DNA of 64,000 nt, from NCBI GenBank assembly GCA_035771175.1, contig CM069606.1, forward strand, positions 28,849,816 to 28,913,815. Direction: 5' to 3'. The notes below the pieces were generated by a model. That model saw only the letters and a list, made by a program, of their open reading frames with translations. It had not been told where the DNA came from and did no database searches. This document shows positions 10,386 through 22,810 of the stretch, piece by piece. The translations under genes and the position numbers were made by a program. The first letter of the stretch is position 1. Each line of letters starts with the position of its first letter. This DNA comes from Paratinospora sagittata (taxonomy: Eukaryota; Streptophyta; Magnoliopsida; Ranunculales; Menispermaceae).

Positions 10386-11575
10386 TGTTAGTCACCTAAG
10401 AGGGGGGTGAATTGGGTGTCTTGGCCAATTTAGTCAATTTTCTATTTTCTTATGTTATCCTTGAATTGGTTAAGGCATTTGTTCAAATATGTCTTGTGCA
10501 AGAGATAAATACAAAAATTTAAATGCTAAGACACAAGGTTTTTACGTGGTTCGAAAAATCTTTTCCTACTCCACGTCTTGAGAAACCTTCTCTAGGATTT
10601 CACTACCTCAGATTCACTTACCGGGTGTCAATCAAACCGTTACAAATGTAGTTTTACTGGTTCAAGACAAACCTATCATTTTACGAGCTAAGGATGAACT
10701 GTCAACTTACTTTTCCGGGATAAGGAAGAACCTAATATCCTTTTACCGGGCTAAGGATGAACCACTTGACCATTTTCAAGAGTAAGGGTGAAACTATCTC
10801 TATGAGTCCAACCTTGGAATCACAAGTGATTGAAAATCACTTGACTTGACTTGTTTCAACTAGAAACAAATCAAATAAACTACACCATAAATGTTTGTTC
10901 CAAATTCTTGGAACAATTACAATGAAGCTCAAATATTTCAAGCCAATGGACACAAGATATAAAAGATAATGATGCTCATGGATTGAGAAAAACTTGCAAC
11001 CACACACCTTTCATGTATCCATATTGCCCATTTGAATGATGTTGAAAAATGTGCATGATTGATGCAAAATTTCAAGCTTCAAAATCACCAAATGATTTTT
11101 CATTCAAATGTTCTCTCTAGGTGTTCTTGAAAATAAGAAGATGTGGAAGATATAGTTTAAAGTTCATTCTTTCATTTTCTCACAAAAACACTTAAAGTTA
11201 GGGAATTCTAGATTTAGAAATCAAACACTCATTTCCCTAAGAATCTAAGAGGTTTCTCTCAAAAGAAGGTTTTAAGTTAAAGCTTGAAGAGAAAACCCAA
11301 AAACAGAGAGAGAAGCAAAATGCTTCAAATCAAGGATGTGTTTCTCAAAAACCAGGAAATCTCTAAGTATGATTTCTCTTAAGGAAGAAAGATTAAAAGC
11401 TCAGGAGATTTCACAAAGTAAGAAAAACAATTTGTAAAACCTTTTTCTTTCAAAATCATTTTTAAAGAAACTTGAAAAATGAGGAAAACAAAACAAAAGC
11501 ACAAGTTTCAAAGATTTTGCAAAAGTTGCTCTCAATGAGCGAAGGGGTGTATTTATAAAACTTTAAAAATAAAAA
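10386..11575 (-). mobile_element. Copia-type LTR, U3 missing
   Basis: It starts TGTTAGTCACC on the plus strand, which is the 3' end of a minus-strand LTR. It contains the CTTTTTACGTGGTTCG segment and a run of hairpin units at 10640-10800 (for example ATCCTT...AAGGAT around 10737-10758). The TATA box (TTTTATAAATACACC in sense) is at 11547-11561. The sequence upstream of the TATA box, where the word array is expected, is not there: the LTR breaks off at about 11575 and Gypsy-type LTR sequence follows. Confidence 0.65.
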
Positions 11576-12023
11576 AAAGTAAGAACCATGGTTTTTTACA
11601 CAGAACCATAAGCATGTAAATTCCTCCCTATTCATGTAATCAATTAATTCTCTAACATGGATACATAATAAGCATTTTCATACGTGAACATAATTCCATA
11701 CATCAACATCTTATGCTAGAATCATTCTACAACATGTATATAAGCATGAATCATGACATAAAACATTCTTTATAGCTATGATGATATGCTTATGATGGGA
11801 GAATGAAATCTACTCACAACGATACCGTTACCTAGTTCCCTGTCTTGGGAACCTTCACCTCACTTGCCCGTCCTCACTTTCTAGCATTCATTGAACTAAT
11901 CTTAGTTCATCTCTACCATAGAATACAACCACACATATTTACATTCTAACAACACTATTTACCATCTTAACTAGTATTCATTACTTATTATCTTTGATAA
12001 TGATTCTCATACCCATTTGTAGA
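11576..12023 (-). mobile_element. Gypsy-type LTR fragment
   Basis: Non-coding. The segment GAATGAAATCTACTCACAACG at about 11804 matches the same position in the LTR at 25147 (26157-26176), which gives family and strand. It is probably part of the LTR that begins at 7743 and is interrupted here by the solo LTR at 12024. Confidence 0.4.
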
Positions 12024-12237
12024 TGTTAGTACACCCAAGAGGGGGTGAATTGGGTGTGATGGTCAATTTTAAACATTTCCAATGACTTAGTAATATACAT
12101 TGGTACATTGGAACTAAATGCACATACTAACCTTAAAGTAAAATGTATAACGTAAAGCACATTGGTATTTATAGTGGTTCGGCCAAGCCTACGTCCACTA
12201 CCTAATCTCCCGATTAGGATTTTCTCAATCCACTAAC

Positions 12238-12510
12238 TGATTCTCTTACGGGTGAGAACCAAACCGTTACAACTGCCCTTTTTTCAGGTTAAAGGCAAAC
12301 CTATCCTTTTGCAAGCTAAGGATGAACCATATTTCCTTTTTTCGGGATGAGAAAAGACTCATGTTCCTTTTACGGGATAAGGAAGAACTGTTTCTCTTTT
12401 ACAGGTTTAGAGACAACCTATCCTTTTATAGGTTAAGGACAAATCTATTCTTTTAAGGGATTAGGATGAACCAGTTTCCTACTTACAGGTGAGGATAAAC
12501 CTTAACATGA
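12238..12510 (-). repeat. R/U5 hairpin array in solo LTR
   Basis: About nine units of roughly 30 nt. In sense, arms differ from unit to unit yet stay complementary: TTCTC/GAGAA, ATCCTT/AAGGAT, TTCCTT/AAGGAA, TCTCT/AGAGA, TCCTT/AAGGA. Loops keep CC[CT]G[CT]AA or close variants. The units match those at 36640-37070 in order and type. Confidence 0.7.
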
Positions 12511-13529
12511 TTTCAAACCTGAAATCATTAAGTGAACTACATTCACTTGTCCTGGTTATTTCAATCCAGAAACACACTAGCATTACAACACAAACAAATA
12601 ATGTTGGTTCTAACTGAGTAGAACACTTTACAATTAAGCTCATGTATATAGCATTACAAGGATGTATAAATTTGAATATGTAATGCTAAGAGGAAATACA
12701 CTTACAGTCCTTTACCTTTCAATGTTCGGTATCGCTCAAGCGCAGTTTCGAAAAGCGTATGATACGCAAATCAATGAAGTGCTTCTTCAAAAATATTATG
12801 ATACCAATTGAACATTGACGTAGAAAATGCAGGACCACTGTAAATCGTAGACACAGATAGTTTTCAAAATAGATATAGTATATAAACATGAAAACTTCTG
12901 GTTTAGTGTTCAGTAGTTAACACAACTACTGATATAGTTCAATACAGTACTTAAGAAATGAAATCAAGTACAACTGTATTTCTCATGAACTATTTTTCAA
13001 ATTGCTTCATCAGCATGATTGAAAATAAGTATAAATCCAGGCTGAGAATTTGAGTAGCAACCAGTTCTAAATAGATTTTCAAAGATAAAATATAATTAAA
13101 GCTCAATATGAAAATCTATTGACTAAGTAAAGTATCAGTGAAGAATACTTTGAAAACTTAGTGCATTTGAAAAATATTTTGAAATATTAAACATCGACTA
13201 ACATTCAAAAAGTTTTTGGCACAATAAAATTTATCAAGAAGTTGTTTAATTCAAAGTGTTGGTATTTATAGACCTAGTAGACAATAACCGTTAGACATTT
13301 GAAATTCAAATACAGTGTGAACATTTACACACAACGGCTAGTATGTTATATGAAAATGGCAACTGCGATTTTCATTAACATTCCGGTTCTTTTCAGATTA
13401 CATAAAAAAATGAAAGTTTTAGAAAAACTTAATTTATGTATCAGAGAAGATCTCTGATAAATCTGAAAAGGACTTTGTGCAAAGATCAGTTCTAAAAACG
13501 TAGACTGATATAGTGCACTTGTTAGAACA

Positions 13530-14230
13530 GTGACGGTTGTTGAATTAGCGTCCTGATTTCGTAATCAGTGTCCTACGCATAATATCAACTTTTCGTTTTG
13601 TTCCTTGAGGGCACTCATTTTGTATAAGCGTCATGTTGAACAATGAAGTGAGGGCGCTACTAACTCGTAAGTGTCTTGACTTTATTTAATATAGAAGTGA
13701 CTTAACCCTGAGGTCACTAAAGCACAATTAGCATCCTGCTTTGTTTTAAAACAATTAAGTACATGAGGGTGCTACTATTCTAAGTAAGTGTCCTACCTTT
13801 TAAAACATAAAGCACAACACGAGGGCGCTACAACTATGTAAGCGTCCTACTATATTTAAAAACATTTGAAGAACAATACAAAGTGCATTGAAGGACAATC
13901 AGCATCCTGAAAGTTATTAAGTTGATTCCCAAAGGTAAGGACGCTCCTATCTAGGTAGCTTCCTGATAGTTTATCCAACTTATAACTATCAGTGTCCTCA
14001 AAGATAAATTCTTTGAAGAACTTAAAAATCTTTCACTAAGCTCATGCTGAGTCAGCGTCCTGACAACTTTAGAGGTTGACTAATAGGGAGGCAGCTACCA
14101 ACAAGTAAGCGTTCTAATAAATCAGTTCAATTCATCCTTGAATGTTATCAGCATCCTAATGAATCGTCAGCGTCCTGACTTATCAAGTTCAGGAGAGCGC
14201 TACTAACTCATTAGCATCCTAAAAGACTCT
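13530..14230 (-). repeat. U3 word array (GGACGCT family)
   Basis: About 20 words AGCGTCCTG / GAGGGCGCTAC and variants in facing pairs over 700 bp, upstream of the minus-strand TATA box at 13261-13274. Many copies carry C-to-T or G-to-A changes (AGCATCCTG, AGTGTCCT), as expected for methylated CG sites. Confidence 0.75.
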
Positions 14231-14818
14231 AGAAACACAGTTTTGACTCGCGATTAAAAATACGATGAATGCGAATAAAAACTAGATAAATTTCAAATTA
14301 AACATAGAAAATTAAATCATTCGAAATACCGTAAAGTGTACGATCAAAACATGCAAATATGCAAGTGAATTTGTGCATGGTTTTGGAAAACGTTTGAGCA
14401 ATATCGATTACAGAAAGATATAACTTAAATACTGTGTATTTCTCATTTTCTCATAATCTTTAAATCCAACTCTTCATTTTGAGGTCTTCAATGAACTTCG
14501 AGCTTGAGTTGAATGTGTTGAACGTTGATCGAAAGATGTAGTCTTAAAGCTTGATCGAATCGTTCAATATGTGATCTTGAAATCAGGATATGATCTTTGA
14601 AGTCCTTTAATTGAAATGATCTTGAACGTCTGACATGACCTTGAGTTCCTTGATCGAATCATTCTTTTAGCTTTTTGCTTTCCTGAGGTGCTGAGATAGG
14701 TTTTTGGTTCTTGAATATAGCTCATTAGCACCGAAAGAGATTTTGTTTGTGATCATCAAAATATACTTCATCAAGTATACTTAGGGACGTGCAAAGTGAT
14801 GATCTGCTTAAATTAACA

Positions 14819-15452
14819 GTAGAGACAAAGGTTATTTGGGGTTCATTCATAGTTTTGCATACATCTCACTTGGGATTTATGTGTTTTCACACACCCAAAA
14901 TCATTCATGGTTCATTGGCCTCCTCTTAATCATCATACTTCAAGAGTTTGTCTCCCAAAACCCTTTGAAGATGACCAAGAACATAATCCGGAAGACTAAC
15001 TTTAAACACCCAATAATCATGGCATTCATGTTCCTCTAACATTAAATCATCTAATAAGATCAAATCTCCAAAGAAGAGCATGAAAAGCAACTCATATCTC
15101 AATATCAAGGCAAGACTCCATTAGATTCTTGGAGAACAAGCTAACTTTCAAAAGTCCCCCAAATCATCACTAATCCTCTCATTTTTGCTCAAAACCATGT
15201 TTAAATCATCAACGAATCATCAAAAACTCCATTAAAGACCCAAGAAACCCAGATAGATTAAAAACTCAACAGGAGCAAAGTAACTTGTTCAACAAGAAAT
15301 CCAAAATCTAAAGAGAAATCGCCATAAGGTCAGAGATTATACCTTCAATCCTTTGGATTTGATGTTTGGAGGCTCCAAAACACCTTTAAAAGTCACTTAG
15401 AACCACCCTTAATGGAACAACCCACACTCACACCTGACATCATGATGACGTG
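14819..15452. mobile_element. Gypsy-type LTR fragment, non-coding
   Basis: The sequence continues directly from 12018 once the solo LTR is removed. Short open frames at 14836-15108 overlap on both strands and have no recognisable domain. It is most simply read as R/U5 of a minus-strand Gypsy-type LTR; this is inference. Confidence 0.35.
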
Positions 15453-18030
15453 TGTTGCTCGACTCTAGATGCTTGTGTAGACGATTGATGTGTATTGTAC
15501 GTGTATTTTGTATGCTTGTAGAGAAAATTATTAATATTATTATTATTATTAGTGGCTTATGGGAATGCCACAAACAAATTAACTTATTTAATGCATTAAT
15601 TATTTTCACCCTTTCAACCTTAGATTTTGATCCAATATTATGGGTCCAACACATAAATTAAATTTATTGGGTTGGTTGCGTAATTTGGTGAAATTAATGT
15701 ATAAAAACCTTATTTGAATATTGGGTAGTTGAGATGGGGTGGGTGTTATTTAGGTAAATTGTGCATTGGCGCGTGGAATACAAGTCATAACAAATCTCAT
15801 TTATCCCATCTCCCTCTCTCTCTCCACGTTATTGAGCATGGAAAAGGGGAAGAGAAGAAGAAAAGAGGAGAAAGTGAAGAAGAACTTTGGGTTTTTGAAG
15901 ATTTATGGTCTAATCCACCCAAGGTAAGCTTAATTTGTCAATTTCTTCTATTGAAATATCTTCCTAACCTAAATCCAAGCTTTTGAATAGAGTAATCTGT
16001 AATATGGGTTTCTAATTTGGGGAGACCTAGCTTAGATTTGGGCATACATGAGCTTGAAAGTGCTCGAAAAGGGTGGATTTGGGCGTTTTTAACCCATACC
16101 CACGCCCAAATCATGTTTTGGGTGCTTTTCTCCATGATTTTGGAGAGGTTTGAGGTTCAAGTTTTGATAGAAGCCCAAGGTTCCAAGATGATGGTGTATG
16201 AAATTGTCATGATTTTTATTAAGGTTTACATGTGTTTCAATGTTGGAGACTTAGCTCTTGATTTTGGACCTAGGGTTTTCTAATGTTGGTGCATGTAAAT
16301 TATGTTGATTAATTTGGTATACCTAGATGATTCATGGTGTTAAATTGAGGAATTTCATGATGTATGGGTTACTACAATTTGGCTCTATGTACTTATGTAG
16401 ATTTTACCCAAATTGGGGCTTTTGATGCTAATTGAACTAGGATGGTAAATTGTGGTGGATTATGTGTAATTGGACATGAATTGGGTCGATTCATGTCATA
16501 TTTGGTCTATGTTGGATATGTTATGACCTAGGCCTAAGTGTTGGGTTGGTTATGCATTTTTGCATAGTTAATGCCAAAAAATGAGTCTTATGAATTGATG
16601 AAGGATTAATGAATTAAGCATGTTTTAGAATGGTCGATGATGTGTTTGACCTATGGTGAACATGAGCGGTCCTAGACTTAAGTGTTGATATAAGTGATGA
16701 AATTGGGCATGAATGATGCCTATATAATAAGAGTTAGTAATTGGGGTTGAACTAGAGTTATGTGGAGTACTAAGGATACCTAAATTGGCCTATGTTAAGA
16801 CTTAGGCTAGGGATTTGGAATTGGTGCATGAATGGTGTACATCAGTTGTGTTGTTGAACATGATAATTGATATGTGTATGTGCAATTTAAATGTGTTTCA
16901 GGATCTTAATTTGGTTGACATTGGATTGGTCAAATTGGTAGTGTTTAGCTTGGTTAATTGGCTTTTGGATATGGTGTGAGTATTTCTCACCATATTTCTC
17001 CATTTATAGCATTTATAGATGAAATTGTATTGTTGAATGGTATGCATCTTAGTATCTATATGTGCATTGTGTTTTGAGAACATGTACATGGAATTTATGC
17101 ATTGGTATTGTCATGGGTATTTTGGATTAAATACCTTGGTGGGAATTATCTTTCTACTTACTTGTTCTTTGGGAAAATGTTCTGCCAGTGCTACTTGGAT
17201 TAATACACTATGGGTATGGTCTTTTCGTACTGAAGAATGGAAAAGGTAAGAGGATTATGAGGACTAGTGTTGGGTAATGCACCGGTCTGAACCTATTGGG
17301 TAATGGGGGAAGTAAAGGCATGTGTTATTCTGACATGTCTTCTTGATAAAGTGTCTACATACTTGATTCTTATGAAAATGATGCATAAATCATATGTTTA
17401 GTTGGAACCATGCATATTATGATTTCCTTGATGCATTTAGTTAATAAATGTGATTTTCCAATGGCATACATGTTTTATATAAATGCATATGTGGAGATTA
17501 TTGTGAAAAATATTCATTGAGCTAGTTGAGCTCACCCTATTTTTTCCAACTTTTCTCAGGTTCAGACCTGAAAGAAAAAGGCAAGGCTTGACGTGCCAGT
17601 GGCCTTTCTCTTCTAATTTTTGGATGTAGATTTTGTTTATAATTTTGGGGACTTGGGTCTAGTTTTCAATTGTTTTGTTCTTTTGAAATGATATATAACT
17701 ATGACAGGTACATATGTATATAAAACAAAGATAATTATGGTTTTGTTTGGACTGTATATGATAAACAATTGATTGATAGACTATTATTTGAGTTTTGTTT
17801 AGTGTTGAGGATTTTTTAACCTTCTGATATGTATTTTGGATAGATGTCATCATATACTTGGATGATGATATAATATTTATTTTGGTTCAACTATCTTGAT
17901 CATATACAAGTTGTGTATTGAGTTTATTAGGTACTTTCCATGTAGAGGCTTATCAGTGCCTCAGGTTTTGTCGTGTTGTGGCATTATCTGGGGTACTATA
18001 TAGGTCATGACATCACCTAGAGTCGCAACA
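15453..18030 (+). mobile_element. Gypsy-type LTR with complementary ends
   Basis: The left end TGTTGCTCGACTCTAG and the right end CTAGAGTCGCAACA are near inverted copies, as expected for LTR termini. A TATA box (TGTATAAAAACC) lies at 15699-15710, followed by a CT-rich leader and a purine-rich stretch (15838-15890) like that in the LTR at 25147. Length is 2578 bp. The flanking 5-mers do not match (ACGTG and CTTAA), and no PBS follows, so this may be a remnant rather than a clean solo LTR. Open frames at 15729-16283 are short and without known domains. A (TTA)n run lies at 15531-15552. Confidence 0.55.
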
Positions 18031-18725
18031 CTTAAACTCCCCAAGTGTGTCCCCAACTCGCACCTCAAACCTTCTCCCTTTTGTCAAATTTTTAAATGAC
18101 CAAAATGAGAGAAAATCAGGGGTTTTTATAGAACTTCCAGGCATGAAATGCGTTTCTGCAAGGGGAAACACATTTTTGAATAAAAATTCGGCAAATAGCT
18201 CTAAGGTGGTGGAGAGGAAATGTGTTTCTCCTATGGAAATGTGTTTCTACCAACCAGAAACACGTTTCTCCTTGAGGGGAAACACATTTCTCACTTCAGT
18301 AATGCGTATCTCGTTGGTTTCTCTCCTGATTCCTTTTTTGTTTTTTTTGTTTTCTTCGTTTTCGAGTCTCAATTCTTCTTGGATGATTTTTGACTTCAAA
18401 ATAGGGTTTCCTAAGGTTCCAAACACCTTGATTTAAGATTTTATCATGACCCATCTTCTACGTTTTCTCTAAGGAATAACGGTCTTTTGGTCCGAATTTT
18501 CAACGTTTTGGGCATTTTCTCAATGTTTTTTCATTCTTTTTAAGTTTTGTCTTTTCTCTTGGCTTCCTAACACAAACTTCGAGGTTAAAATTTAGTGTTC
18601 AAGGGTTTTTGATTCATCAATCTAAAGTCTAAATCCCACTAATTTAGGGTTCCAATGAGTTCAAAGTCTCCACTTTCTTCAAAATATAAGAGTTATGTTT
18701 GGAAATTTGTTTTAATATTTTAGCA
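18031..18725 (-). mobile_element. Copia-like LTR fragment with GAAACRCGTTTC array
   Basis: A minus-strand TATA box (TCTATAAAAACC) lies at 18121-18132. Upstream of it, at 18136-18312, are eight words of the type GAAATGCGTTTC / GAAACACATTTC / GAAACACGTTTC. The LTR 3' end is missing, replaced by the Gypsy-type LTR that ends at 18030. The 129-residue frame at 18047-18436 simply runs through the array and is not considered a gene. Confidence 0.5.
18136..18312 (-). repeat. U3 word array (GAAACRCGTTTC family)
   Basis: Eight copies of a palindromic word around GAAACGCGTTTC, with mostly G-to-A or C-to-T differences, in 177 bp, next to the minus-strand TATA box. Confidence 0.65.
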
Positions 18726-19038
18726 GGGCATCACATATTACATGTTTGGCCTACGACCTTTGCTATTTGATACATGTATTGCTCACATTGGGCCTACATC
18801 CTTTGCTATCACCTTTGCTATTTGATACATGTATAGCTCACATTTGGGTACAATACTCCATTTGAGGTTTTGAAATAACATTCATGGTTTGTTTATTAAT
18901 TCCCTCAGATACATCACCAGGCTTTATTCGACTTCTTTCTTATTTTGCCCTGAGTACATTGCATTGAAAGTAGAAAATAGCCCTCGATTCTTAAAGGTCT
19001 GTCCTATTCAAGTCCCCTTGGCCCACATGTGGTGTCGT
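18726..19038. repeat. Non-coding region with a ~55-bp tandem duplication
   Basis: The stretch CCTACGACCTTTGCTATTTGATACATGTAT...GCTCACATT at 18750-18795 is repeated at 18796-18847. No coding region or LTR end is seen in the rest of the interval. Confidence 0.5.
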
Positions 19039-20440
19039 TGATAAGTAGCTTTTTAGGTGTCTTTTACGTTATATTTTATGTCATTTTGTGTTCTAGTTTA
19101 GGTGTATTTTCTGTTAAAGTTTTATGTTATTTTATATTAGAGTTTCGGTATAGTTTATTTCGATTTTGCATTTTTATATGTTACTTTAGGTGCATGTTTT
19201 GATGAGTCTAACACTTAGTTCATGATTGATTTTATAGGTTTTAAAATGGTTTTAAAGTGCGTTTAAATTGATGAGCAAATGGCCATGCAAAGGAGAGAAG
19301 AAACAATCAAAGACAATGTGAAGAAATGTGAGAAAAAGGCGAGAAAGCGGTGTGAAAACTCACAAGCCACCACTCTAGGTGCTGCGGTGCCACAAACATT
19401 CAAGAAAACACAACAAAAACACGTTTTGGGCGCTGCAGCGCCCAAAAGACGCGTCGCGACGCCCATGTGATACCAATCCTACCCGTTGTAGGATTTTTGC
19501 TCATAACTTTGTCATCTTAAATCTGAATTGCATGGGGTTTTTTTCTACCTTCTCCCACTTATAAATACAACATTAAGAGAGGGTTTTGAAGCATAATAGA
19601 GAGGAGAACAAGTTGAAGAAAAATAGATCGAAAGAGGCAAAGAGCGCGAAGTTAGAAACAAATGAACGAATCTACACATCTTACGATTGGTTTTCTAGTT
19701 TCTTCTTGTTTATTTTCACAACGTTCATCAATATTTTTGTGTTTTCTTTTTTTTCAATGATGAACTAAGTTGTTTGTCTAGAGGATAAATGGATTCTAAC
19801 CTAGATACTATGTATTAGATTTATTTTTTATTATTATTAATAGATTTTTCATAGTTTATTTATATTTTCCGGTTCTTAATGTTTTTGATCTACTGGCATA
19901 GATTGAATGTTTTTAGATCTTGGGTTCGGCACTCAAGATAGGGAACTTGGGATTGGATTGGAAAAAATATAACCTAAAAATATTATAGAATCGAGAGATT
20001 TATAATATTCTTTGAAGTTTTAGAAAAAATCACAAAGCGTAAAAAGTTTGCATGGTTTTGGTTTTTATCAAGAGGTAAATATGTTCTAACTTGGCACTCG
20101 AGAGAGGAAGTTAGAGATTTGATGATTTTTGACTTATAAACTAGAAAAATAAATTAATAATAAATATATATAAAAGATGTAGTTGAAAGTTAGGTAAAGT
20201 TGAACCTCTAGAATTCATCTCTATTGATTTTTCTTATATTTTTCTTATTTGTTATTCTTAAGTTTTGCTTGCATTATTATTTTTATTTATTTAATTAATT
20301 CTTAATTTTTATCATCTAGATAAAGTTAGGGCTATTAATTACGGTAACTAGTGAGAGTTAATTGATCCTTGAGGACGATAACTCGATTCTTATTGGTATG
20401 TTATAACTTGACATCGTGCGCTTGCGAAAAATCACGTACA
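19039..20440 (+). mobile_element. Athila-like 5' LTR
   Basis: It starts TGATAAGTAGC and ends CACGTACA just before the PBS. The internal landmarks are those of Athila LTRs: TATA box (CTTATAAATACA) at 19558-19569, repeated AGAATCGAGAG...TTTATA and CACTCGAGAGAGG segments at 19985-20110, and a final CGTGCGCTTGCGA. A word cluster, GGTGCTGCGGTGCC and GGGCGCTGCAGCGCCC, lies at 19376-19472. Length is 1402 bp. The frames at 19263-19564 cross the cluster on both strands and are not genes. Confidence 0.85.
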
Positions 20441-20446
20441 AGTTTT

Positions 20447-20464
20447 TGGCGTTGTTGTCGGGGA
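20447..20464 (+). other. Primer binding site (tRNA-Asp type, Athila)
   Basis: TGGCGTTGTTGTCGGGGA differs at two C-to-T positions from the Athila PBS TGGCGCCGTTGCCGGGGA, seven bases after the LTR end. Confidence 0.85.
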
Positions 20465-20722
20465 TTAATTCCACTCTATTCCCACTAATATCGTTACCAA
20501 GTAACTTTGATTTTAATCTAGATTTTTTTTTAATTTTATTATTATTCAAATTTATTATTATTATTATTATTATTCTAATTTTTATCTTTTTTATTCGCTT
20601 TTACTGGTTCCTTCGGGCGGTGTATGCAAAAAGCGAAAAGTTTCAATCTTTTGTCTTGCAATCCAAAAATTGAGAGAACTCTTCGAAAGATTTGAAAGGA
20701 GAAAAAAATTTGAATTAAATCA

Positions 20723-21375
20723 ATGGATGCCGAGAACAACCAACTTACACTCTGGGACTATTTCAAGTCGGTCATCAATGACAACTACTCGAGCATTGTG
20801 CGCATGCCAATCAATGCCAATAATTTTGAGTTGAAGCTGATCACCATGGTCTAGCAACATCAATTTGATGGTTCTTCACATGAAGACTCAACCACTCATC
20901 TAACAACATTCTTGGAGACGTGTGATACGGTGAAGATGAATGGTGTTAGTGAGGAGACCATCTGGTTGCGTTTATTTCCCTTCTCCTTAAGGGACAAAGC
21001 TAGGGCATGGTTGCAATTACTACAACCGGGGAGTATTGCTACTTGGGAGGACATGTGCCAAAAATTCCTCCAAAAGTTCTTTCCACCGGTGAAGACGGTA
21101 CAATTGAGGCTTGAGATCGGACAATTCAAGCAATTGGAGTTCGAATCATGTTATGATGCTTGGGAGAGGTTTAAGGAATTGCTTAGGAAGTGCCCCCAAC
21201 ATGGTTTTCAAGATTGGTTGCAAATCCAATTATTTTACAATAGGATGACGGTGCCAACAAGAACCTTAGTAGATGCGGCGGCTGGAGGTACCTTAATGAG
21301 GAAAACGACGAGAGAAGCCCTTGTTCTTTTAGAAGAAATGGCTTCCAACAATTACGAGGCTCCGAATGTGATATC
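20723..21375 (+). pseudogene. Athila gag, truncated and with one stop
   Basis: Gag of an Athila-type Ty3/Gypsy element, starting at ATG 20723 (MDAENNQLTLWDYF). The start is chosen because it lies about 260 bp after the PBS and in frame with the rest. There is one in-frame TAG at 20852-20854 (probably CAG to TAG). The retrotransposon gag core follows: LRLFPFSLRDKARAWLQ, then WEDMCQKFLQKFFPP and ESCYDAWERFKELLRKCPQHG. Around 21375, after NNYEAPN, the sequence changes into the 3' non-coding part of a Copia element, so the zinc knuckle and all of pol are missing. Confidence 0.88.
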
Positions 21376-22795
21376 CATGGTTAATCTTCTTCACATGTGC
21401 ATGACTCATATATATTCATGTCTCAAGTATGCATGCAAATGTTCAATATCTTTCACATGCTTTAACTTGAGTCCGTGATTTAGGCTTCTAATTTTAGATC
21501 TTTATATATGCCTAATGTCATGAAAAGAGAGTGTTTGAACGTTTTCATCCTTTATGGATATCCTTACTCATGGCATCTCTCTTTAGGACTTTTATGCTAA
21601 ATGTTTCAATTAAAATTCAAAATATCTTTAACGTCTGGTTATCAGCCAAATAGCTAGGCAATGCATTACTCTTCAAAATTTGATTTGCATATGCTATTTC
21701 ACTTAAAGTGTAATCATGTTTGGAATTGAACTTATTTGTCTCCTATGCATGATTCACATCTACTCCATGATTCAAGTATGCATTCCACATTATTTATATC
21801 CTTCAATGCATTACTTTGAATCGACATCTTACGCCATGTGCTTATTTACATTCTTTCACACGCCGAAGTCCATGGAAATAGGATGCCTATACTTACATAC
21901 TTATTTATTTTGGGATTAATTTTCATTCATACATGATTTTGATGCATTGCTTAAATCTTAAATCCTATATGCATCAAATGCTTTGAAGTGTGATTTCAAA
22001 TGGATGCCTTGAGCTTTTAAACTATATTTTGCATCTTATTGAAATCATCCTAGCTAGGCCATGATTAAATTGATACATTTATGCCTAGTCTATGAATCTT
22101 ATGTATGCTTGTGCTTATTTCTCATACATAATAGAGCATACTTCGTATTAGGCATGTGTTGATAATCAAATTCATATTCTTGCCTAATACTATGAGAATG
22201 ATTGTTTGTGCCTAAAATTCTTTATGAATTCATCTTCTTGGCATATCTTTCTCATTTTTAGATGACTAGATGCCTCTCATAGAATTCTCTCTCATATTTA
22301 TGCATATACATGTTTAAAATTGGCTATGTTATGCAAATATTCAAGATCCTATCTAGCTAGCCTATGAACCTTTTGAGCTAAGGTTTTCAAATTTCTATCT
22401 TTTTGAATTTCTCCATGTGCTTGAATTATCATTCTTGAATTTCATGTGTGTGTCTTATGGTACAACATCTACTATGCATTCTTGTGTGTTAAATCTGATT
22501 GTACATCATGAATCTTCTTGAGTGTTGAGTGCATAGATTTTGGGGGAGTCTCTATCTCTTTTTGAAAGGGGGAGCTCTCGTGTTTTGATGCCTAGGTCAT
22601 AAGACTTTCTCCATAAGAATTTGGATGATTCTTTTTATCCTTTTTACTGATATCAAAAAGGGGGAGAGATAGTTGAACCTTGATAAACAATATAAGTTAA
22701 TAGTATGTTTGTAATATTTCATATTCATTTTGATCATGCTATCATGTATCTTTTTGGTGGTAATGTTTATTAAGTTCATATTGTTTTGTTATCAT
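21376..22795 (+). mobile_element. 3' non-coding tail of a SIRE-like Copia element
   Basis: Repeat-like, T-rich sequence full of CATGATT, ATGCATC and TTGAAAT words, without a long reading frame. It corresponds to 41466-42575 in the element further right; both end in GGGGGAGTCTC(T/C)ATCTCTTTTTGAAAGGGG, a second GGGGGAG run, and a PPT. The env-like region of SIRE elements would lie here, but no such frame remains. Confidence 0.6.
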
Positions 22796-22809
22796 AAAAA
22801 AAGGGGAGA
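22796..22809 (+). other. Polypurine tract
   Basis: AAAAAAAGGGGAGA directly precedes TGTTGGCC, the LTR start. It would prime plus-strand synthesis. Confidence 0.85.
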
Positions 22810-22810
22810 T

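Larger units (their letters stand above)
12024..14818 (-). mobile_element. SIRE-like solo LTR with GTAGA target duplication
   Basis: A complete LTR of 2795 bp. In sense it starts TGTTAATTTAAGCAG (complement of 14804-14818) and ends GTACTAACA (complement of 12024-12032). It is flanked on both sides by GTAGA (12019-12023 and 14819-14823), and no PBS or PPT adjoins it, so it is a solo LTR left after recombination between two LTRs. Inside, on the minus strand, are the GGACGCT word array (13530-14230), a TATA box (GGTCTATAAATACC, 13261-13274), a hairpin array (12238-12510) and the LTR-end block. It is nearly colinear with the LTR at 34317-37283. Confidence 0.9.

Noticed and set aside
14836..16283. 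Several frames of 60-88 residues as small host genes
   Set aside because: They overlap on both strands, lie within LTR sequence, and show no splice, domain or codon evidence.
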